DNA of 8,188 nt from CF-161 sp035638495 (lineage in GTDB: Bacteria; Chloroflexota; Dormibacteria; Dormibacterales; Dormibacteraceae), in assembly GCA_035638495.1 (NCBI GenBank), contig DASQZW010000107.1:1-8188 (forward strand), written 5' to 3'. Position 1 is the first letter of the stretch. Each line of letters begins with the position of its first letter. The position numbers and the translations under genes are program-made. This document shows, one piece after another, positions 1 through 6,135 of this stretch. The notes beneath the pieces are model-generated. The model was given only the letters and a program-made list of their open reading frames with translations, was not told the origin of the DNA and did no database searches.

Positions 1-844
1 CGGCCCGGACATCGCCAACGTCGAGGCCAAGGGCAACGAGGTCCAGCAGCAGATCAGCGACGTCAGGACGCTGATCTCGCAGGGCGTGCAGGCCCTGATC
101 GTCAACCCCGCCGACAGCTCGGCCATCGCACCCGCACTCGACTACGCCAGGAGCAAGAACATTCCCGTCGTCACCGTGGATGTGGCGCCCGACCAGGGGT
201 CCGTGTACATGATCGTTCGGGCCGACAACCTCGCCTACGGCAACAAGTCCTGCGACTACATCGCCTCCCACGCCTCCAGCCCGGGCACCATCGCGATGAT
301 CGAGGGCGACCTGACCTCGCTCAACGCCAGGGACCGCGCGCAGGGCTGCAACCAGGTCGTCCAGCAGAAGTACCCGAACTTCACGGTCAAGGCCTACGAG
401 ACGAAGGACTGGGACACAAAGGGCGCAGTCGACAACGCCACCACGGCGCTGACGGCGATCTCGAACCTGCGCGGCATCTACGTCCACTGGAGCGTGCCCG
501 AGGACGGCATCATCGCCGCGGAGCAGCAGAAGGGCATCTTCGCCCAGGTCGGCAGCCAGGGCCACGTCCCGCTGGTCGGCAACGACGGCTCGCCACACGA
601 GTGCGACCTGATCCGGGGCAAGCAGCTCGACGCGACGATCGACCAGCCGGCGGACAAGTACGCGTACTACGCGGTCTACTACGCCAAGCAGGCCATCAAC
701 GGCCAGAAGTACGCAGCCGGCCAGAAGACCGACCACAACAGCAGCATCGTCACGGTGGCTGGCAACCTCGAGGACGCCCTGGCCGCCCCCATCATCGAGG
801 GGAGCAATGCCAGCGACGCCAGCTTCTGGTGCAACAACAAGTAG
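1..844 (+). CDS. Sugar ABC transporter substrate-binding protein (3' part)
   Basis: This is the C-terminal 280 residues of an extracytoplasmic sugar-binding protein of the RbsB/periplasmic-binding-protein type (Peripla_BP_4-like). The reading frame is open from base 2, so the start codon, signal peptide and first strands lie outside the window; the GTG at 86 is an internal Val codon. Family marks are the stretch QGVQALIVNPADSSAI followed by NIPVVTVDVAP, a helix-capping GNKSCDYIA, the ligand-contact-like NARDRAQGC, and GNDGSPHECDLI in the second lobe. Four cysteines are visible, including one four residues from the C-terminus (WCNNK), which would allow disulfides outside the cell. The protein delivers sugar to the ATPase and permease encoded just downstream; the next start is only 21 bases after its stop. 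The family assignment is strong. The ligand (L-fucose, L-rhamnose or another aldose) is inferred only from the catabolic genes in the same operon. Confidence 0.9.
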   Translation, partial: GPDIANVEAKGNEVQQQISDVRTLISQGVQALIVNPADSSAIAPALDYARSKNIPVVTVDVAPDQGSVYMIVRADNLAYGNKSCDYIASHASSPGTIAMIEGDLTSLNARDRAQGCNQVVQQKYPNFTVKAYETKDWDTKGAVDNATTALTAISNLRGIYVHWSVPEDGIIAAEQQKGIFAQVGSQGHVPLVGNDGSPHECDLIRGKQLDATIDQPADKYAYYAVYYAKQAINGQKYAAGQKTDHNSSIVTVAGNLEDALAAPIIEGSNASDASFWCNNK

Positions 845-865
845 GGCGGTAGGAACCAGGAACGA

Positions 866-2452
866 ATGGACAGCGAATCCACCGGGGGGCGGGCGTCCGG
901 CTCGCCCCCGGTGGGCGAGGCCGAGAACGTCTCCCGGACGTTCGGAGGAACCAGGGCGCTGCACGGCGTCTCGCTCGCCGTCGCGGCCGGAGCCTGTCAC
1001 GGCCTCGTCGGCCGCAACGGCGCCGGCAAGTCCACGCTGGTCTCGCTCATGACGGGCCTCGACCGGCCCGACTCGGGGGTGATCCGGCTGGGCGGCGAGG
1101 CTGCTCCCGGGCTGGCCGACCGCACGGCCTGGCAGAGCAGGGTGGCCTGTGTCTACCAGCGATCGATGGTGGTGCCCACCCTGACCGTGGCGGAGAACAT
1201 CTTCCTCAACCGTCCGACCGGCGCGCGGGAGAGCGCCTTCGTCAACTGGAGGCGAATTCGCTTCGAGGCCCGCCGCACACTGCGGGAGTGGGGATTCGAG
1301 CTGGACGTCGACCGGGAGGCCGGGACCCTCACGGTCGAGCAGCGCCAGGTCGTCGAGATCGCCCGCTCGCTCTCGATCGGCGCCCGGTTCCTGATCCTCG
1401 ACGAGCCCACCGCGACCCTCGAGAAGGCGGCCGTCGAGCGCCTCTTCGAGCGAGTGCGACGCCTGCGTGAGGGCGGGGTCGGCGTCCTCTACATCTCCCA
1501 CCACCTGGAGGAGATCTACGAGGTCTGCGACCGCGTGAGCGTCCTGCGTGACGGCGAGCTGGTCCTGGCCGGCGTGCCCGTCGCCGACGTCAGCCGCGAG
1601 AACCTGGTGGCTGCGATGGTCGGCGCCGCCGCGCCCCGGCGAGCGACCACCGTCGAGGCGGCGCCGGCGCGGGACGTGGCGGGCGGCCCGAGGCTGCAGA
1701 TCTCGCACCTGGCGGTGCGCTCGGCCTCGGGCTCCGTCGAGGACGTGACCTTCGAGGTGCGGGCCGGGGAGTGCGTCGGTCTGGTCGGCCTGGACGGCTC
1801 GGGGACGGCGACCGTGGCCGACGCGGTCGTCGGGATGGTCAGGCCGGACGCCGGCGTCGTCAGCGTGCGGGGACGCCCGGTGCGGCCGGGCAGGGTGGGA
1901 GCCGTCCTCGACCAGGGCGTCGGATATGTCCCGCAGGACCGCCACGCCAGTGGCTTCGCCCCCCAGCTCGGGCTGGACGAGAACCTGACGCTTGCCCTGC
2001 TGGACCGCCTGTCCCGGTGGGGGATCGTGCGCTTCGCCGCGCGAACGCGGGTGGCCGCCGAGCAGGTCGACAAGCTGCAGATCGTGGCCAGCTCGCTGCG
2101 CCAGCCCGTGGCCAGCCTGAGCGGCGGCAACCAGCAGAAGGTGACGGTCGGCCGCGCGTTCGCCCGAAACCCGAGCGTGCTCGTGGTCGTCAGCCCGACC
2201 GTCGGCGTGGACGTGGCCGCCAAGGAGGCGCTGCTCGACGCGCTCGAGAACGCCCGCGACCGGGGCGTGGCCGTGCTGCTGGTCTCGGACGACTTCGAGG
2301 ACCTGCGGGTCTGCACGCGGCTGCTCGTGATGGTGCGAGGTCGGGTGACGCAGGAGTTCGATCGGCCGCCGTGGGACCGCGAGGCCCTGATCGCGGCCGT
2401 CGAGGGCCTGGACGGAGCGATCCTGGCCGGTGGGAGGGCGACCGATGGCTGA
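866..2452 (+). CDS. Sugar ABC transporter ATP-binding protein, two fused nucleotide-binding domains (RbsA/MglA type)
   Basis: This 528-residue cytoplasmic ATPase powers the sugar importer and has the usual length and tandem-domain layout of RbsA/MglA/AraG proteins. Domain 1 has Walker A GRNGAGKST (49-57), Q-loop Gln98, Walker B FLILDE (175-180) and a switch His at 212 in ISHH. Its signature is degenerate (LTVEQRQ, about 155-161). Domain 2 has the reverse pattern: an intact signature LSGGNQQK (418-425), but a Walker A lacking Lys (GLDGSGTAT, 308-316), Walker B with Val442-Ser443 where Asp-Glu is usual, and SDD (474-476) in place of the switch His. One composite ATP site should therefore be active and the other dead. 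Asymmetry of this kind is known in the family, although loss of the second Walker B acids is more extreme than in E. coli RbsA. The ATG at 866 is preceded by AGGA four bases upstream (858-861). The gene overlaps the permease gene by eight bases. Confidence 0.95.
   Translation: MDSESTGGRASGSPPVGEAENVSRTFGGTRALHGVSLAVAAGACHGLVGRNGAGKSTLVSLMTGLDRPDSGVIRLGGEAAPGLADRTAWQSRVACVYQRSMVVPTLTVAENIFLNRPTGARESAFVNWRRIRFEARRTLREWGFELDVDREAGTLTVEQRQVVEIARSLSIGARFLILDEPTATLEKAAVERLFERVRRLREGGVGVLYISHHLEEIYEVCDRVSVLRDGELVLAGVPVADVSRENLVAAMVGAAAPRRATTVEAAPARDVAGGPRLQISHLAVRSASGSVEDVTFEVRAGECVGLVGLDGSGTATVADAVVGMVRPDAGVVSVRGRPVRPGRVGAVLDQGVGYVPQDRHASGFAPQLGLDENLTLALLDRLSRWGIVRFAARTRVAAEQVDKLQIVASSLRQPVASLSGGNQQKVTVGRAFARNPSVLVVVSPTVGVDVAAKEALLDALENARDRGVAVLLVSDDFEDLRVCTRLLVMVRGRVTQEFDRPPWDREALIAAVEGLDGAILAGGRATDG
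2432..2438 (+). promoter_or_regulatory. Ribosome binding site of the permease gene
   Basis: The purine run GGGAGGG lies inside the end of the ATPase gene, six bases before the ATG at 2445. It decides the start: the in-frame GTG at 2430 lies upstream of this run and has no comparable site. Confidence 0.65.
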
Positions 2453-3473
2453 GACGGCGGCCGAGCGGGCGGAGCGGCGCTCCGCCTCCCTGCAGGCGCG
2501 AGGACCCGGCGAGGTGGTCCTGAACTGGGTCCGCGAGCTGACCCTGATCCCGGTGATCGTCCTGCTGATGGTCGTTGGCGCGGTGGTGAGCCCGGTCTTC
2601 CTGACCTCGTCCAACCTCATCAACGTCACGCAGACCGCGGCGGCGGTCGGCGTGGTCGTCGTGGCCGAAACCCTGATCCTGCTGACCGGGAAGTTCGACC
2701 TCTCCCTCCAGGGCACGTTCGGCCTCGCTCCGCTCCTGGGCGCCTGGCTGGTGGCGCCGGGCCGTCAGAGCGGCGGCATCGGAACCGAGTGGAACCCCTT
2801 CGTCGGGCTCCTGATCGTGCTGCTGGTCGGAGCGGCGATCGGGACCTTCAACGGCATCCTGGTGATCAAGGCCGGCTTCAACGCCTTCATCTTCACGCTG
2901 GCGATGATGATCCTGCTCTCCGGGTTCCAGCTCGGTCTGGTCGGCGGGGCGACCATCTATCACCTGCCCCACGCGTTCATCTACCTGGGCTCGGACTCGT
3001 GGCTCGGGGTGCCCGTGTCAGTCTGGGTGACCGGAGCCATCTTCCTCGTGTCCGGCCTGTTCCTCCGCTATCACCGCGCCGGCAGGGCCGTCTACGCCAT
3101 CGGCGGGAACGTCGAGGCCGCCCGTGCGGCCGGCATCGAGGTCGACCGGATCCGGATCGCGGTCTTCGCGGTCGGCAGCGTGCTGGCTGCCGTGGGCGGG
3201 CTGATGGAGTCCGGCCAGGTGACCGCGGTGACCTCCGGCCAGGGCTCGAACCTCATCTTCGGGGTATTCGCCGCGGCCGTCATCGGCGGCGTGTCCCTGG
3301 ACGGCGGCCGCGGCCGGGTGCTGGGAGCGCTCACGGGCGTCATCCTGCTGGCGCTGGTCACCAACATCCTGGTCCTGACGAACATCCCGAGCTACTGGAT
3401 CTCCGCGGTCGACGGCGTCATCATCCTGGTCGCCCTGGCGATCGCCCGCGTCATCTCCTTCCAGCGTGCCTGA
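2445..3473 (+). CDS. Sugar ABC transporter permease (RbsC type)
   Basis: This 342-residue membrane protein belongs to the BPD_transp_2 (RbsC/AraH/XylH) permease family and would form the sugar channel, probably as a dimer. The first 30 residues are charged and cytoplasmic (MAETAAERAERRSASLQ). A hydrophobic segment at about 32-53 follows, then a further series of membrane spans to the C-terminus, as usual for the family. Recognisable family stretches are the early ETLILLTGKFDLSLQG (normally ...GxIDLSVG), the substrate-path TFNGILVIKAGFNAFIFTLA, and the cytoplasmic coupling loop YAIGGNVEAARAAGI (from residue 217) that contacts the ATPase. ATG 2445 is chosen because of the GGGAGGG site just upstream; the GTG at 2430 would add five residues. 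The start overlaps the ATPase stop by eight bases and the stop overlaps the next start by eight bases, which suggests translational coupling along the operon. Confidence 0.93.
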   Translation: MAETAAERAERRSASLQARGPGEVVLNWVRELTLIPVIVLLMVVGAVVSPVFLTSSNLINVTQTAAAVGVVVVAETLILLTGKFDLSLQGTFGLAPLLGAWLVAPGRQSGGIGTEWNPFVGLLIVLLVGAAIGTFNGILVIKAGFNAFIFTLAMMILLSGFQLGLVGGATIYHLPHAFIYLGSDSWLGVPVSVWVTGAIFLVSGLFLRYHRAGRAVYAIGGNVEAARAAGIEVDRIRIAVFAVGSVLAAVGGLMESGQVTAVTSGQGSNLIFGVFAAAVIGGVSLDGGRGRVLGALTGVILLALVTNILVLTNIPSYWISAVDGVIILVALAIARVISFQRA

Positions 3474-4443
3474 CGCGGCGGAGCGCGTCCGGCTCGGGCC
3501 GACCGACGTGCGGGTGACGCGCCTGGGCCTCGGCACCGCGCCCCTCGGCGGTCTGTACGAGGCCGTGTCGGAGGAGGCGGCCCGGGCAGTCGTCGACGGC
3601 GCCTGGGCCGCGGGGCTGCGCTTCTTCGACACGGCGCCCCTGTACGGTCACGGGCTGGCGGAGCGCCGGCTCGGCGCCGGCCTGCGTGCCCGGCCTCGCG
3701 ACCAGGTGGTCCTGGCCACGAAGGTCGGCCGCCTGCTGCGCGCGGACGCCCCCACCGACCCCGAGCAGCAGATCTTCGCGGAAGCTCCGCCTCTGAACCC
3801 CGTGTTCGACTTCACGGAGGAGGGGGCCCTGACTTCGCTGCGGGAGAGCCTGGAGCGGCTGGGCCTGGAACGCGCCGACGTCGTTCACATCCACGACCCC
3901 GACGACCACCACGACCAGGCCGTGGCCGGGGCCTACCGCGCGCTGGACCGGCTCCGCGCGGAGGGTCGGATCGCCGCGGTCGGCGCCGGCATGAACCAGG
4001 CGGGAATGCTGGCCAGGTTCGCGCGCGAGGCCCGATTCGACTGCTTCCTGCTCGCCGGCCGGTTCACGCTCCTCGATCAGTCTGGGCTGGACGAGCTCCT
4101 GCCGCTGTGCGCGCAGCGCGGCATCGCGGTGATCGTGGGCGGCGTGTTCAACAGCGGCATCCTCGCGGGTCCGGTCGAGGGCGCCCGCTACGACTACCGT
4201 CCGGCGTCCTCCGAGCTGGTCGAGCGGGCGCAGCGGCTCGGCGCGGTCTGCGAGCGGCACGGAGTGCCCCTGGCCGCGGCGGCGATCCAGTTCCCCCTGC
4301 GCCACCCGGCCGTTGCGGCGGTGCTCGTCGGCGCGCGGTCGGCGGCCGAGGTGGAGGAGGACGTGCGCATGTTCGAGTGGGACGTGCCGGAGGCGCTGTG
4401 GGCCGACCTCCGCGCCGGGCACCTCATCCGGGACGATGCATGA
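3466..4443 (+). CDS. Aldo/keto reductase, L-fucose / D-threo-aldose 1-dehydrogenase type
   Basis: This 325-residue TIM-barrel oxidoreductase resembles the aldo/keto reductases that oxidise L-fucose and related aldoses at C1 to the lactone with NAD(P)+. The catalytic tetrad is visible: Asp55 and Tyr60 in FFDTAPLYGHG, Lys86 in LATKVGRLL, and His143 in VVHIHDPDD. The N-terminal hairpin begins with VRLGPTDVRVTRLGLGTAPLGG, and LAGRFTLLDQSGLDELLPLC and VIVGGVFNSGILAG further along are typical of this branch, which also includes pyridoxal 4-dehydrogenase. GTG 3466 is the best start because it leaves a short lead before the hairpin, although no clear Shine-Dalgarno site precedes it; coupling to the overlapping permease gene (eight bases) may replace one. 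The neighbouring lactonase gene and sugar importer favour sugar oxidation over pyridoxal metabolism. Family is secure; substrate is inferred. Confidence 0.85.
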   Translation: MPDAAERVRLGPTDVRVTRLGLGTAPLGGLYEAVSEEAARAVVDGAWAAGLRFFDTAPLYGHGLAERRLGAGLRARPRDQVVLATKVGRLLRADAPTDPEQQIFAEAPPLNPVFDFTEEGALTSLRESLERLGLERADVVHIHDPDDHHDQAVAGAYRALDRLRAEGRIAAVGAGMNQAGMLARFAREARFDCFLLAGRFTLLDQSGLDELLPLCAQRGIAVIVGGVFNSGILAGPVEGARYDYRPASSELVERAQRLGAVCERHGVPLAAAAIQFPLRHPAVAAVLVGARSAAEVEEDVRMFEWDVPEALWADLRAGHLIRDDA

Positions 4444-5288
4444 TCGTCGACGCCCATCACCACTTCTGGGACCCTGCCCGCGCCGAGTACCCCTGGCTGA
4501 CCGCCGACCTGGCCCCGATCAGGCGCGCGTTCGGTCCCGCCGACCTGCGACCGCTCCTTGCCGAGCAGGGCGTGGCGCGGACGGTGCTCGTGCAGACCCG
4601 GTCCAGCCTGGAAGAGACCCGCGAGTTCCTGGCCACGGCCGCCGAGACGGACTTCGTCGCCGGCGTCGTGGGGTGGGTGGACCTGACCGCGCCCGACGTC
4701 GCCGCCACGCTGGGCGAGCTGCGGGCGCTGCCGGAGGGCCGCTGGCTCGTGGGCGTCCGGCACCAGGTGCACGACGAGGCCGATGCCCTCTGGCTGCTGC
4801 GCGACGACGTGCGTCGCGGGCTGCGCGCGGTGGGCGACGCCGGTCTCGCCTACGACCTGCTGGTGCGTCCGCGGGAGCTGCCCGCGGCGCTCGAACTGAC
4901 CCGCGGGCTCCCCGACGTCCGGTTCGTGATCGACCACCTGGCCAAGCCGCGGATCGCGCTGGGCGCGGACGCCGAGTGGGCGGAGCGCCTGGCGCCGTTC
5001 AGTGAGCTGGGCCACGTGTCCTGCAAGTTGTCGGGGATGGTCACCGAGGCGGACCGGGCGCGGTGGCGGCCGGACGACCTGGCTCCGTTCGTGCGGCAGG
5101 TGCTGGGCTGGTTCGGGGCCGATCGGGTGATGTTCGGGTCGGACTGGCCGGTGTGCCTGCTGGCCGCTCCCTACGGACGGGTGCTGGAGGCGCTGCGGCA
5201 TGCGCTGGCTGGAGTGTCCGCTCTGGAACGGGAGGCGGTCCTGGGCGGCAGCGCCGTGCGGTTCTATGGTCTCTGGTTGAACGAGTGA
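4440..5288 (+). CDS. Amidohydrolase of the L-fuconolactone / L-rhamnonolactone hydrolase group (COG3618)
   Basis: This 282-residue TIM-barrel metal hydrolase probably opens the sugar lactone made by the preceding dehydrogenase, giving the free aldonic acid. The N-terminal metal motif is VDAHHHFWD (His6 and His8), followed by GVRHQVHDE (His108, His111), VIDHLAKP (His166), CKLSGMVTEAD, and the closing catalytic Asp235 in MFGSDWPVC. These match the COG3618 lactonase layout, and the length is normal for it. The ATG at 4440 overlaps the upstream stop as ATGA (four bases), and the conserved DAHHHFWD motif starts only three codons in, so a longer form starting upstream is unlikely. A 2-pyrone-4,6-dicarboxylate hydrolase-like activity is an alternative within the superfamily. 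The pairing with the aldose dehydrogenase makes a sugar lactone much more likely. Confidence 0.87.
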   Translation: MIVDAHHHFWDPARAEYPWLTADLAPIRRAFGPADLRPLLAEQGVARTVLVQTRSSLEETREFLATAAETDFVAGVVGWVDLTAPDVAATLGELRALPEGRWLVGVRHQVHDEADALWLLRDDVRRGLRAVGDAGLAYDLLVRPRELPAALELTRGLPDVRFVIDHLAKPRIALGADAEWAERLAPFSELGHVSCKLSGMVTEADRARWRPDDLAPFVRQVLGWFGADRVMFGSDWPVCLLAAPYGRVLEALRHALAGVSALEREAVLGGSAVRFYGLWLNE

Positions 5289-6067
5289 TGGGAGATGCGG
5301 CCGAGCGGCGGCGGGTTGGGCGTGCGGGGCGGGGGCCGACCGTCACCGACGAGGCGATCGCGCGGATCCGCGAGATGATCGTCTCCGGCCAGCTGCGACC
5401 GGGCGACCGGCTCCCTCGCGAGGCCGACCTGGCGCTCCAGCTCGGGCTGTCCAGGAACTCGCTGCGCGAGGCGGTGCGCGCGCTGTCGCTGATCCGCGTG
5501 CTGGAGGTGCGTCACGGCGACGGGACGTACATCAGCAGCCTCGAGCCGGACCTGCTCCTGGAGACGACCACGCTGGTCACGCACCTGCTCCAGGAGCACA
5601 CGGTGCTCGAGCTCTTCGAGGTGCGCCGCCTGCTGGAGCCGGCAGCGGCCGCGCTGGCGGCCGTGCGGATGAACGAGGCGGACCGTGGTCGCCTCCGGGT
5701 CGAGCTGGACCGGATGCTGGCGGCGCCCGGCGCCGCGGAGCTGGTGGACGCGGACATGGCCTTCCACGCGGTGATCGCCGGCGCGGCCGGCAACACCGTG
5801 CTCAGCACCCTGCTCGACGGACTGTCTGCCAGGACGATGCGGGCGCGGCTGTGGCGCGGGCAGGCGGACGAGCAGGCGCTGGCGGTCACCGTGTCGGAGC
5901 ACGTGCGGATCTACGAGGCGATCATGAGCCGCGACCCGGAGCTGACGCGCGCGCTGGCCGCGGCCCACATCGCGACCGGCGAGCTGTGGCTGCGGCTGAA
6001 CCTCGGCGCCGACGCCGGCGCCGCGGCCGACGCAGCCGGTCCGGGGGACGGCCACCAGACGGCCTGA
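5288..6067 (+). CDS. GntR-family transcriptional regulator, FadR subfamily (FCD domain)
   Basis: This 259-residue DNA-binding regulator is the last gene of the sugar operon and probably its ligand-responsive repressor. The winged helix-turn-helix spans about 18-82, with the GntR hallmarks GQLRPGDRLPREADLA, LGLSRNSLREAVRAL and the wing RHGDGTYI. The C-terminal all-helical FCD domain (about 90-230) keeps the metal-binding set Asp156 and His160 (ADMAFH), His205 (SEHVRIYEAI) and His227 (AAAHI), so it may bind a metal and an organic acid such as the aldonate product. ATG 5288 overlaps the upstream stop by one base in TGATG; a GTG directly before it (5285) would add one residue. The tail after about residue 238 is Ala/Gly-rich and probably disordered. 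No FadR-type operator is evident in the window, and the operon promoter lies upstream of it. Confidence 0.9.
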   Translation: MGDAAERRRVGRAGRGPTVTDEAIARIREMIVSGQLRPGDRLPREADLALQLGLSRNSLREAVRALSLIRVLEVRHGDGTYISSLEPDLLLETTTLVTHLLQEHTVLELFEVRRLLEPAAAALAAVRMNEADRGRLRVELDRMLAAPGAAELVDADMAFHAVIAGAAGNTVLSTLLDGLSARTMRARLWRGQADEQALAVTVSEHVRIYEAIMSRDPELTRALAAAHIATGELWLRLNLGADAGAAADAAGPGDGHQTA

Positions 6068-6087
6068 GGACGTCGGCGGCGTGACGA

Positions 6088-6120
6088 ACGGGCCGCGGCC
6101 TCGAAAGGGCCGCGGCCCGT
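6088..6120. terminator. Stem-loop terminator between convergent genes
   Basis: A perfect 13-bp inverted repeat (ACGGGCCGCGGCC at 6088-6100 and its complement at 6108-6120) encloses a seven-base loop, TCGAAAG. It begins 20 bases after the regulator stop and ends 15 bases before the end of the convergent amidase gene, so it can serve both. There is no T-run on either side, so it is not a classic intrinsic terminator; U-tail-less hairpins of this kind are common after operons in high-GC actinobacteria. The hairpin is seen directly; the termination role is inferred. Confidence 0.75.
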
Positions 6121-6135
6121 CTCCCGAGACGGCGA

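Noticed and set aside
86..88. GTG at 86 as the start of the sugar-binding protein
   Set aside because: The frame stays open to the window edge and the upstream residues (for example VQQQISDVRTLISQG) fit the conserved region before ALIVNPAD, so the gene is truncated by the window.
2430..2432. GTG at 2430 as the permease start
   Set aside because: It lies upstream of the GGGAGGG ribosome binding site that serves ATG 2445.
4107..4439. Extension of the lactonase frame upstream to 4107
   Set aside because: The extra 111 residues lie inside the reductase gene in another frame and are Arg/Gly-rich; the conserved DAHHHFWD motif begins right after ATG 4440.
3451..5201. Long minus-strand open frames opposite the reductase and lactonase genes
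   Set aside because: They are Arg/His/Gln-rich with no domain resemblance, while the + strand frames have complete catalytic motifs.
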